Source of the DNA: Candidatus Woesearchaeota archaeon
GTDB taxonomy: Archaea; Nanobdellota; Nanobdellia; SCGC-AAA011-G17; JACPNG01
DNA: 41,921 nucleotides
Assembly (NCBI GenBank): GCA_018303365.1
Contig: JAGVYI010000009.1
Span: forward strand, 1-41,921
Direction: 5' to 3'
Numbering within the stretch: the first letter of the stretch is position 1; each line of letters begins with the position of its first letter. The notes under the pieces are model-generated. The model was not told the origin of the DNA and made no database searches. It worked only from the letters and a program-made list of their open reading frames with translations. Below, in pieces: positions 8,926-17,316 of the stretch. Both the position numbers and the translations under genes were made by a program.

Positions 8926-9391
8926 TATTATCCACCACCTTTGTAATTTTTATTAGGAGAGGTCTTGCCCTTGTAAGGTAAGAGCGCATCTTCTCAATGC
9001 TCAAAGTTTGCATTTGATAGTTTGCATCACAAATAACAAGACGGTCACGCCTAGTAAACTCAACAGGACTCTCTTTGTGCTGGGTAAGAACACCGCGAAG
9101 GTCGTCTAGAAGCACAACAAAATCCCGGTCAATACTATAACGCGGGGCACACTTGTTTTTAAAGACTTCAAAACGGGAATCAAAGTTATCCGGAAGTGGA
9201 CGAATGCGCCTATACATTCTGTCGTATTGGAGTACACTCTCCATTGCCTTGACCATAGACAAATATAAGTTTTCTGCAATAGATAGCAAAAGCTTTGTCT
9301 CGCGAAGTGCAGGGTAAGTCACATAAGCAAGATGGTCCGCAGTGGTGTAAAACTTTTGAATCTCAGAGGATAGTTGTTTTAGTGGGGGCAT
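8918..9391 (-). CDS. Uncharacterised helical protein A (putative paralogue of 8485-8925)
   Basis: 157 aa, ADHLAYVTYPALRETKLLLSIAENLYLSMVKAMESVL; TATA-like ctttattaa upstream on minus strand. Confidence 0.7.
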   Translation of the reverse strand: MPPLKQLSSEIQKFYTTADHLAYVTYPALRETKLLLSIAENLYLSMVKAMESVLQYDRMYRRIRPLPDNFDSRFEVFKNKCAPRYSIDRDFVVLLDDLRGVLTQHKESPVEFTRRDRLVICDANYQMQTLSIEKMRSYLTRARPLLIKITKVVDNNA

Positions 9392-9425
9392 AAGAAAAAT
9401 AGAAAGACCTGCAAATTAATAAAGG

Positions 9426-9764
9426 TTATTGTTGCAACCGCAAAATGGCAGCAGCAATATCACCTTGCTCTGCTTCAAGAGCTTCACGTGCTTCTTCAAG
9501 AGTACAATTTGTTTGCTCAGCAACAGTACTAATATCTTCATCTGAAAAAAGAGAAATTGGTCTCTCATGAATATCACCAACAACCTGAATGCTTTCCTGA
9601 CCCATCATATTAACACGGGAAACTTGTGGATTGGAAATAACAAGCTCTTTGTCCCTTGTACGAATAACAACCTCAACAGCATCAATTGGCTCTTCTTTAA
9701 TGCCAAACCTTTTCATAGCCTGCTTCATTGCTCTGGGATCCATGCCAGGAAACAAGAAAATCAC
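9426..9764 (-). CDS. nac: Nascent polypeptide-associated complex protein (archaeal NAC, NAC + UBA)
   Basis: FPGMDPRAMKQAMKRFGIKEEPIDAVEVVIRTRDKELVISNPQVSRVNMMGQESIQVVG and C-terminal UBA (VAEQTNCTLEEAREALEAEQGDIAAAILRLQQ). Confidence 0.92.
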   Translation of the reverse strand: MIFLFPGMDPRAMKQAMKRFGIKEEPIDAVEVVIRTRDKELVISNPQVSRVNMMGQESIQVVGDIHERPISLFSDEDISTVAEQTNCTLEEAREALEAEQGDIAAAILRLQQ

Positions 9765-9916
9765 CCACCCGCACGAAGAATAAGTTCGATAATAATAACA
9801 GCAACAGCAAAGCCAACAACAACATAGGGACTAAACTCCAGTTTACTCTTTGAACTATCGCTATATCTAAGAACACCCCCGCCAGAAGATGGAAGGGTAA
9901 TGCGATCATGCGCCAT
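9761..9916 (-). CDS. Preprotein translocase subunit Sec61-beta
   Basis: MAHDRITLPSSGGGVLRYSDSSKSKLEFSPYVVVGFAVAVIIIELILRAGG; stop overlaps the NAC start. Confidence 0.88.
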   Translation of the reverse strand: MAHDRITLPSSGGGVLRYSDSSKSKLEFSPYVVVGFAVAVIIIELILRAGG

Positions 9917-9982
9917 CAAATAAAAAGGAAAAGAGAGTATAAAAACATTGTGGTAAGCATGCATTTTTCAATTATTAAAATT

Positions 9983-10213
9983 CTAGGCTCTCAGCACGAC
10001 ATACAAAACAAACAAGATTATGAGGGATGTAAATATATGATATGCTGCAATGAGATTCGCATAAATCCCAATGAAGTCCCTGTACTCTTTGCTCCCGACT
10101 ATTGTAGATTTCCCTATCACCTGTCTTTTTATTCTTTTAAAATAAGAAACAAGCCCAACAACAGGGATAAAATCTCCAGGCTTTAGTTTATAGTCCTCCT
10201 TTCGTAGTTTCAT
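9983..10213 (-). CDS. Small uncharacterised membrane protein
   Basis: 76 aa ORF with C-terminal hydrophobic segment. Confidence 0.5.
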   Translation of the reverse strand: MKLRKEDYKLKPGDFIPVVGLVSYFKRIKRQVIGKSTIVGSKEYRDFIGIYANLIAAYHIFTSLIILFVLYVVLRA

Positions 10214-10304
10214 AGGAGTTAGAACGTCTAATCATCTTATTAAATACTTTTATATTAGCCAAAGACACAAAAGAATTTAAATAAAAAAGAAATGAAGATT
10301 CTAA

Positions 10305-11069
10305 ATGAATGTAGGGATCATGGGTTTTGGAGAGGTAGGAAGTTCCCTTACAAAGGTAATTCAGGAAAAACACAATATCTACATTCATGACAAAAAAGAA
10401 GTAAGTCACGAAGAAAAACTTAAAGAAGGCCAGAAAATAGACATTTTGCATATCTGCATACCTTATACAGATGATTTTCTGGATGAAGTGACAAGACTGG
10501 CAAAAAAAACAAATCCCAATCTGATTATAGTAAATGCATCAGTCCCATTAGGAACTACAAGAAAAATAGAAGAATTAACGAAAATAGATACCGTTCATAT
10601 TCCAATAAGAGGGATCCATCCCCGGTTAGCAGAATCAATTAAAACATTTACAGTATATATCGGAGCATCCTCAGACAGGGCAGGAAAAAAAGCAGTAGAC
10701 TATCTTAAGGAATTTAAATTAAATATAGTGAAAGCAAATAATCCAGAAGAAACAGAACTCGCAAAACTTCTAAGCACAACATACTATGCATGGAATATTG
10801 TTTTCTGCAAGGAAGTAAAAAAACTCTGTGACAGTTACAATCTTGACTTTGAAACAGTATATACAGATTTTAATAAAACCTACAACAAAAAAATGAACAA
10901 GAAAGAGGTTGTAAGGCCAGTGCTAAAACCAGTTCCAGGACCGATAGGCGGACACTGCCTTATTCCTAATGCAAAAATACTAAAAAGTATGGAAAAAAGA
11001 GACAATATAGCCCAAAGATTGGCAGCGCTCATACTTGAATGGAATAAGGAGTATAAAAATGAGAATTGA
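10305..11069 (+). CDS. NAD-binding UDP-glucose/GDP-mannose dehydrogenase-like protein
   Basis: MNVGIMGFGEVGSSLTK Rossmann start; IVNASVPLGTTRKIEEL; GIHPRLAESIKTFTVYIG; VPGPIGGHCLIPNAKIL. Leaderless (TATA tttaaata upstream). Confidence 0.7.
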   Translation: MNVGIMGFGEVGSSLTKVIQEKHNIYIHDKKEVSHEEKLKEGQKIDILHICIPYTDDFLDEVTRLAKKTNPNLIIVNASVPLGTTRKIEELTKIDTVHIPIRGIHPRLAESIKTFTVYIGASSDRAGKKAVDYLKEFKLNIVKANNPEETELAKLLSTTYYAWNIVFCKEVKKLCDSYNLDFETVYTDFNKTYNKKMNKKEVVRPVLKPVPGPIGGHCLIPNAKILKSMEKRDNIAQRLAALILEWNKEYKNEN

Positions 11070-11322
11070 AAAGAAAATATGGCCTGAATCTTTCCAAAAA
11101 GTATTGTCTGGAGAAAAAACATTTGAAGTAAGGCTTGCAGATTTCAAGTGCAATCCAGAAGATATCTTAGTATTAAAAGAATGGAATCCTAAAACAGGAA
11201 AGTATACTGGAAGGGCCATTGAAAAAAGGGTCAGTTACGTCATAAAAACAAAAGACATAAAGTTCTGGCCAAAAGAGGAAATAGAAAAATACGGGTTTCA
11301 GGTAATAGGATTAAAAGGGTAG
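11059..11322 (+). CDS. ASCH/DUF3850-like RNA-binding domain protein
   Basis: MRIEKKIWPESFQKVLSGEKTFEVRLADFKCNPEDILVLKEWNPKTGKYTGRAIEKRVSYV; overlaps the preceding stop. Confidence 0.7.
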   Translation: MRIEKKIWPESFQKVLSGEKTFEVRLADFKCNPEDILVLKEWNPKTGKYTGRAIEKRVSYVIKTKDIKFWPKEEIEKYGFQVIGLKG

Positions 11323-11633
11323 GAAAGGTATAAGCCATCTTCTGTAAAACCCTCAACTCAAAATGAGTCTCATTGAAGGTTTTGCTACCATTCAACTAAG
11401 CGTCAAAACTGACTTGCACCGGTTGGGGCTCGCCGTTTCACCGAAACCCTTTGCCTATTCAGCCAAAAAGCCACATCTTTAAAGCAGCAAAAGGCCGTCT
11501 CGTTTCTGTTGCGGTTGCCTTCCGTTTCCGAAACTTGGGTTTCCCCAAGCAACCCATAAAAGACGAGTCAAAGACCCGTAGTGGACGGACTTTCCTCAGC
11601 CAAAATGACCGACGGGTAGCTGCCTTTCCTACC
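11318..11633 (-). ncRNA. rnpB: RNase P RNA
   Basis: Minus strand has GGCTGAGGAAAGTCCGTCC (CR-I), ACAGAAGATGGCTTATACC (CR-V), and terminal stem GGTAGGAAAGG / CCTTTCCTACC (P1). TATA-like tttttaaatc upstream on minus. Confidence 0.92.
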
Positions 11634-11674
11634 AAAGAAAAGATAGATAAAAATGATTTAAAAGCCTTGTGGAA

Positions 11675-12469
11675 TTAAATGTAAGTCTGATCCCTTAGTT
11701 GTACACCCCTCAAAATAAAAGAGGTATTTTTTAGTAAATTTAACCAGCATTTAAAATAAAGTGTAAATAAGCTACCATGATATTTATGGGGTTCGTAACG
11801 GTACTTTTTACATAAATCATAGATAGCCATATCATAATCCAATAATAAAGGATTTATTTTTTTACCTGTTTTAAATTCAGTATAGGAAACGATATTGTCT
11901 ACAGAATACTTTATTGCTTTAAAACACCATATCCTAAAGCTATTTCTGTCATGACAAAGTACAGGCAGTACAAGAAGAATAAAATATGACAAAGGGAAAG
12001 TTAAAATCCTATCTACAAGAGATAAGTCGCCAATTTTAAGTTTGGATACTAAATCATGGCCATAAATTACCTCATAATTCCTTTTAAGATTGAATAAAAA
12101 CAACTCTTTACTAGTAAGAATTGAAGTAAATATTTTTAATCTCAGACTTTTTAAATTAAATCTGGCATCAAATTCATCTTCTGAGAAAATAATTAAATGC
12201 AATCCAGTAAGATCAGTTGCACCAAAGAAATTTCTTTGAATAAAATCGGATTTTGCTGAATGAGACTTACCGAAAACTTCAGATTCATGTCTCCTAAAGG
12301 TTTTCATAACTTTTGAAATAGATTTCTTTGATCTAGAAACAATAATTAAATCAATATCACCAAACCTAGGGTGTTCTAAACCAATTTTAGAACCAAATCT
12401 TACGATAGTTTTAATATCAGACCCGACCTCTTTCAATACCAAAGAAATTAATTTATCAAATTTTTCCAT
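11675..12469 (-). CDS. Nucleotidyltransferase-domain protein
   Basis: IVRFGSKIGLEHPRFGDIDLIIVS = GSxxxG...GDIDL minimal nucleotidyltransferase motif; helical C-terminus. Internal Met start preferred. Confidence 0.7.
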   Translation of the reverse strand: MEKFDKLISLVLKEVGSDIKTIVRFGSKIGLEHPRFGDIDLIIVSRSKKSISKVMKTFRRHESEVFGKSHSAKSDFIQRNFFGATDLTGLHLIIFSEDEFDARFNLKSLRLKIFTSILTSKELFLFNLKRNYEVIYGHDLVSKLKIGDLSLVDRILTFPLSYFILLVLPVLCHDRNSFRIWCFKAIKYSVDNIVSYTEFKTGKKINPLLLDYDMAIYDLCKKYRYEPHKYHGSLFTLYFKCWLNLLKNTSFILRGVQLRDQTYI

Positions 12470-12601
12470 ATATGGTTTATTTCCTACCAAATAAAGATGA
12501 AAAAACGTGTTTAAAAGAATTTCTGTTAGCTATCCCTCAAACATATTGTCCATACAAAACAAATCAACTTACAAATAATCCTCAAATACAGTTTTTTATA
12601 T

Positions 12602-13063
12602 CTAAGGACCAATATCTAGAATTTCAATTTTTTTTTCATCACTACCAAAATTAGTTTCAACAACATCCCCTATATCATGACCAAGGATAGCTCTCGCAAG
12701 AGGAGAAGAGTATAAAATTTTATTATTATCTGGATCTTCTTCACCCATCGCAACAATCTTAAAGCTTCCCTTTCTACCGTTTACTGAAACAGAAACATTA
12801 CATCCGAGTGCTACCCGGTCGTACGAAGAAGGACATTCTACTATTTTAGCTTGATTTAGTTGCTCATACAGCTCATTTATTCTCCTATCGTAAACACGTA
12901 CCTCATCAGTCAACATCTCATATCCAGCATTATCGTGCCAATCATCGCCCCCTGTTTCAGCTACTTCTTGTACTTGAAGTTGCAAAGCTCTCAACTTAGT
13001 TTCTAGTTCACCTATCCTCTCTTTAAATAAATTATAACCCTTACTCGTAAAATAGATTACCAT
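12602..13063 (-). CDS. GreA/GreB-family transcript cleavage/elongation factor-like protein
   Basis: TSKGYNLFKERIGELETKLRAL...GDDWHDNAGYEMLTDEVRVYDRRINELYEQLNQAKIVE and C-terminal FKB-like domain (DPDNNKILYSSPLARAILGHDIGDVVETNFG). Confidence 0.8.
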   Translation of the reverse strand: MVIYFTSKGYNLFKERIGELETKLRALQLQVQEVAETGGDDWHDNAGYEMLTDEVRVYDRRINELYEQLNQAKIVECPSSYDRVALGCNVSVSVNGRKGSFKIVAMGEEDPDNNKILYSSPLARAILGHDIGDVVETNFGSDEKKIEILDIGP

Positions 13064-13076
13064 CCTTAAAAACACC

Positions 13077-13655
13077 TCACAAAACATTCATAATTTCAAA
13101 GAGGGTATCGTCAATAGCCTTAGTTGAGGTATCAACTACTAACCAATCTTCCCTCTCAGCTATTTCAAGATACATATTATTTATCATTCTCCTAAATGAA
13201 CTCTGATTATAAGAAAGTGTATCACTGCCAGTCATAATCTCACCATTTCTCTCGTAAATTCTCCTTAATTGTTCCCCTTCTTGCACAGTAAGAAGAATGG
13301 TGTGGTTAGGAATTTCCAACCCGTCCATAATAAACTGAAACTCCCTCTTAATATCCCAAACCCCCCGTTGTGAATAAACAGAATACCCAACCAACGAGCT
13401 CCATATATAACGATCGCACACCACCGGACCATCTCTTAAAACCGCTGCAACCAAATCAGAAGCATATTTCACAGATGAAAGATAATACAAAAATTTTGCA
13501 AGAGGTTGAGCTTCACCCTCTACCAGACTCCTTATTGGACTATGTATTTCACCAGGAGTTTTTATTAACATGGCTTCAATTCTTTCTGATAAATGCTCAC
13601 AAATTGTACTCTTCCCTACTCCATCTCCCCCTTCTAATACAATAAACTTATTCAT
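13077..13655 (-). CDS. Thymidylate kinase-like P-loop kinase (copy 1)
   Basis: MNKFIVLEGGDGVGKSTICEHLSERI; VVCDRYIWSSLVGYSV. Confidence 0.75.
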   Translation of the reverse strand: MNKFIVLEGGDGVGKSTICEHLSERIEAMLIKTPGEIHSPIRSLVEGEAQPLAKFLYYLSSVKYASDLVAAVLRDGPVVCDRYIWSSLVGYSVYSQRGVWDIKREFQFIMDGLEIPNHTILLTVQEGEQLRRIYERNGEIMTGSDTLSYNQSSFRRMINNMYLEIAEREDWLVVDTSTKAIDDTLFEIMNVL

Positions 13656-13855
13656 TAAATAACCCCCCATTTTTCATTACAATGTTCCTATAATTCATTG
13701 CAACAACAACATCTTCATCAAACCCAATTCCCTCAACAACCGCCACAGCTCATTTTTCGAAGTAATTGGGTCTTTTCTTTAAACACAAAACCTCTCTCTT
13801 TTAGATTACCTCTTAAATTAGCTATATCATTCACTTTTAGCTTAATCTCTACTTC
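13648..13855 (-). pseudogene. Degraded ORF; N-part resembles a CYTH/CyaB-like domain start
   Basis: Minus reads GEVEIKLKVNDIANLRGNLKERGFVFKEKTQLLRKMSCGGC* without a start codon, then in another frame AVAVVEGIGFDEDVVVAMNYRNIVMKNGGLFNE*. Confidence 0.45.
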
Positions 13856-14546
13856 CCCCTTTTACCCCATAAGCCACAAAATAAACTCCTTTATAAGTAT
13901 TAACTTCATCTACTCCAACCCTTCTTAACCCCGCATCAATAAAATGCCGCTTAATCTCCTCAGTACTAAGAAAATGATGTTCTTCTTCATCGAGTATTAA
14001 TCTGTGTTTGAGAGCGTGCCAAAACTTTCCTTTCATATTATTTCTTACAGGGTCATAAACATCAGCGCAAAACACCCTCCCACCAAGACTCAAAAGATTC
14101 ATTTTTGCTCTCAAAAAAGAGATCCTTGCTTCCTTCCTTAATACAGGGTTAGGATCATCAACATGATGTATAACACATTTTGACAGAACTACATCAAAAG
14201 ACGCATTTCTAAAAGGATAAAAAACATTGTCACACACAAGACTTTGCACTCCGCTATCTCGAGTCTTCGATAGTTGTCTCTCAGAAATATCGGACCTAAG
14301 ATATCTAACAAAAGGATTTCCTCTAAGAACAAATTTATAAAAATCATCATCACCAGCCCCAACCTCCAAAACAGAAGTTGGATGTCCCAAATTGATTAAC
14401 TCACTTAACCTTATTTTCTCGTAAGGAGTCGGCCTAAAAATAAACTTATATGATGCGCTAACCACATCCCCAATTATTTTCCTAATAGGGGACTTACCAT
14501 TCTGGTAATCTCTCTCCTGAACGCAAGATAACTTACTCTCTAGCAC
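13842..14546 (-). CDS. Class I SAM-dependent methyltransferase
   Basis: SVLEVGAGDDDFYKFVLRG (motif I), RYLRSDIS, FRNASFDVVLSKCVIHHVDDP. Confidence 0.82.
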   Translation of the reverse strand: MLESKLSCVQERDYQNGKSPIRKIIGDVVSASYKFIFRPTPYEKIRLSELINLGHPTSVLEVGAGDDDFYKFVLRGNPFVRYLRSDISERQLSKTRDSGVQSLVCDNVFYPFRNASFDVVLSKCVIHHVDDPNPVLRKEARISFLRAKMNLLSLGGRVFCADVYDPVRNNMKGKFWHALKHRLILDEEEHHFLSTEEIKRHFIDAGLRRVGVDEVNTYKGVYFVAYGVKGGSRD

Positions 14547-14682
14547 ATAACCTAACTCAATGATAAGTTTTATTAACCCTCCTATCCATAAAATAAGGAT
14601 AGAACTTATAAGGGTGGAAAGCTGGTCAAGATTTAGATGGTAAGGGTGATAAGCTCGTAATTGAGAAGGAGGACGATTAGAA

Positions 14683-14859
14683 ATGAGTATTTGTAAAAAT
14701 TGTGGGAAACAAGCAGAATATGAGATTGAAACGATTTCAGCAGGTATTGCTCAAAAGGTTTGGAGACAAGGCAACTGGATTTTAAAAGAAGAAACTAAAT
14801 ACAATAAAACTCTAAAAAACAGCATTTTCGGTTGTGAAAACTGTATGGGAAGAAATTAA
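14683..14859 (+). CDS. Small zinc-ribbon-like protein (58 aa)
   Basis: MSICKNCGKQAEYEIETISAGIAQKVWRQGNWILKEETKYNKTLKNSIFGCENCMGRN; two CxxC pairs; GGAGG upstream of ATG. Below the ORF track size cutoff. Confidence 0.65.
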   Translation: MSICKNCGKQAEYEIETISAGIAQKVWRQGNWILKEETKYNKTLKNSIFGCENCMGRN

Positions 14860-14930
14860 TTTTTTTATGAATACCAAACGTAAACCTTACAGCTCAAGAA
14901 TTAAATGCAAATATTGATTTATTCAAGAAA

Positions 14931-15173
14931 ATGACTTACACAACCGTAATCCGATCTGGAAATGTAGCAGAAGGTAATCTTGAATCAAACAGTCTCTTAA
15001 GATTCGCATACAATCAAGCTGGAAAAAACCTATTAGAAGGAATCGCTGGAACATTTGATGGTCCAAATATCCCGTTCTCAGGAATTGTAAACTTAATGCA
15101 GGCAACAACAACCCCCTTAGTATTCCTATATTACCTAACAACAGGACCATTTCTTTACAAAAAGAGAATTTAA
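14931..15173 (+). CDS. Uncharacterised small protein with C-terminal hydrophobic segment
   Basis: 80 aa ORF; the frame stays open upstream of the ATG (...NVNLTAQELNANIDLFKK-M), so the true start is uncertain. Confidence 0.45.
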   Translation: MTYTTVIRSGNVAEGNLESNSLLRFAYNQAGKNLLEGIAGTFDGPNIPFSGIVNLMQATTTPLVFLYYLTTGPFLYKKRI

Positions 15174-15190
15174 AGAATAGACAAAATACC

Positions 15191-16246
15191 CTAAGACTCT
15201 GGCCTCTCAGCAAGTTTTACAACAAAATCTCTTCTTGTCTCATTGCGAAGCACAGTAACAAGAACCCCGTCCCCTGGAGAAATAAGTGCAACAACATTGC
15301 GAAGAGTATTGGAACTGTCAATAGTCTCGTTATTCAAATCAATTATAAGGTCTCCAATTTTAAGACCAGCCTTGGAAGAAGGTCCATCCTCTAAAAGACC
15401 AGTAACCAAAGAACCATTAAGAATATGCCCATTTCCGTTCTCATCAAAACGAATATCGTCGCGAACCTGCACTCCCAAATAACCCCTGACAACCTTCCCA
15501 TCATTAAGAAGACGTTCAATAATTTCCTGGAACAAATTAGAAGGAATAGCAAAGCCAAGCTCACCAGCAACCTGTGAAGAAACAATAAATGTATTCAGGC
15601 CAACAACCTCTCCTTTAAGATTGACAAGAGGCCCACCAGAATTTCCAGGATTTATTGATGCATCAACCTGTAGGTAATCCCTGTATTCGGTAGGACCAGC
15701 ATTACGGTGCTTTGCGCTGATAACTCCTGTAGTAACAGTAGAGGTAAACCCAAATGGACTACCAATGGCAACAATAGGTTCACCAACACGAAGAGCATCA
15801 GAATCACCAAACTGTGCAACAGGAAGGTCTGTGGCATTCACGCGCAAAAGAGCAACATCTGTAAGTTGGTCTGTTCCAATCACCTCAGCCCTGAAAATGC
15901 GCTTATCAGGCAAAGTAACACGAATGGGAGCACGGGTATTATTTGCGTTGTTAATCACATGAAAGTTTGTTAAGATAATACCATCATCCCTATAAACAAT
16001 CCCGCTCCCTTGGCTATCCCCGGCTTCAATAGCAACAACTGAAGGAGTCACCTTTGAAGCAACTCTCTCAAAAGCCGCAGAATCAACCAAGCCAGTAAAC
16101 TCTGGACGAACAACCTCTTGATGATTCAATGAAGAAAAGCGCTCTTCAAAAGAATAAAATACATAGGCATTAAAGGCAAAGCTAAAGGCAAGCACTACAG
16201 AAAATACAATAAGAAGATGCTGTAAGGTTCGGCGTCGCATAAGCAA
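15191..16246 (-). CDS. HtrA/DegP-like trypsin-fold serine protease with PDZ domain
   Basis: LTNFHVINN (His), TDVALLRV (Asp), NPGNSGGPLVN (Ser), C-terminal PDZ (VTGLLEDGPSSKAGLKIGDLIIDLNN); N-terminal TM. Confidence 0.92.
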   Translation of the reverse strand: MLMRRRTLQHLLIVFSVVLAFSFAFNAYVFYSFEERFSSLNHQEVVRPEFTGLVDSAAFERVASKVTPSVVAIEAGDSQGSGIVYRDDGIILTNFHVINNANNTRAPIRVTLPDKRIFRAEVIGTDQLTDVALLRVNATDLPVAQFGDSDALRVGEPIVAIGSPFGFTSTVTTGVISAKHRNAGPTEYRDYLQVDASINPGNSGGPLVNLKGEVVGLNTFIVSSQVAGELGFAIPSNLFQEIIERLLNDGKVVRGYLGVQVRDDIRFDENGNGHILNGSLVTGLLEDGPSSKAGLKIGDLIIDLNNETIDSSNTLRNVVALISPGDGVLVTVLRNETRRDFVVKLAERPES

Positions 16247-16446
16247 AACAATGAAAAGTCTGTTTATAAAAATTGCCTTATAGGTAAAAATAAGGTCTTA
16301 ATAGTTGTAAAAGCCTAAATGTTGCACTAAGTTTGGGAGATGGTGTTCGCGTTAATATAAAGCCAAGATTTTGATTTAAACCAGATGCTTTTATAGAACA
16401 GGTAAAATCCAACAAACCTTATATACCTCCCTAAATAATTTATTAT

Positions 16447-17067
16447 ATGCCTTATCAATGTTCTAAGTGTAAAAGAGAAATAACAAAAAAAGAACATGAT
16501 TATTCTATGAAAAATTTTAATTCTGCACTTTGTAGAACACATCAAGAAAACAATGATTCTACTTCCCAAACAAAAGGATTATCTAAAAGAGAAAGCAGTT
16601 ACAAAGAGGGCATGATAAAAGGTAGGATTGCTGAAACTTTAATCGAAGAATTATTTTTATCGTTAGATTATAATGTTTTTAGATACGGAATGGAAAATAC
16701 AGTTCCTGGAATAATGGAGTTGCTAAAGGGTGTTCGTAGCGATGTTGCAACAAACATTAGAAGAATGCCAGATTATGTAATTCAGCATAGAAGAACCAAA
16801 GAAGTATTTTTTATTGAAATTAAATTTAGAGCAAGTGAAGAATTTAAAAAATCAGATTTACCAAAAGATTATCCTTATGAAAATTGCTATTTTATAATCG
16901 TTTCAAAAAAACATATTAAATGTATAACTTATGCCGAATTAATAGAGGGGAAAGAAGTAACCCCAACATCTAAAAACTATTTGGGAAGTAGAAAAGAATT
17001 TGACCTTGATAAAGATGTGATTATTGATTTCTGTGATTTTGCCGTAAAATTCTTTAGTGAAGTTTAA
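16447..17067 (+). CDS. PD-(D/E)XK-fold putative restriction-like endonuclease with N-terminal Cys/His motif
   Basis: KGRIAETLIEELF...MPDYVIQHRRTKEVFFIEIKFR = E...PD...ExK; N-term CSKCKREITKK..ALCRTH. Confidence 0.7.
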   Translation: MPYQCSKCKREITKKEHDYSMKNFNSALCRTHQENNDSTSQTKGLSKRESSYKEGMIKGRIAETLIEELFLSLDYNVFRYGMENTVPGIMELLKGVRSDVATNIRRMPDYVIQHRRTKEVFFIEIKFRASEEFKKSDLPKDYPYENCYFIIVSKKHIKCITYAELIEGKEVTPTSKNYLGSRKEFDLDKDVIIDFCDFAVKFFSEV

Positions 17068-17267
17068 AGAGTATAACTAGAATCAACATTATAAAAAATG
17101 AGAAAATCTATAAAAAGTAAAGGTAAAATAAATATTAGACACGCACTTTATTTATCAATATCTACGAAGCAGACTAAATTTAAGGAGTTTCCATCTTAAA
17201 AGGCGAAGCCCAATCAAACAAGTACAACAAGAGAAGGTAACCCTTTAACCGATTTTGTCTTTTAGAA

Positions 17268-17294
17268 GTAGTTACAAATAGGAAGGTTTATAAA
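17268..17294 (+). promoter_or_regulatory. Promoter-like element GTAGTTACAAATAG-N5-TTTATAAA
   Basis: gtagttacaaatag (17268-17281), gaagg, tttataaa; ATG of the downstream protease at 17317. Confidence 0.55.
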
Positions 17295-17316
17295 TTGATT
17301 ATTTATTTCTTTAATT

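Noticed and set aside
11451-11678. 75-aa + strand ORF
   Set aside because: Antisense to RNase P RNA.
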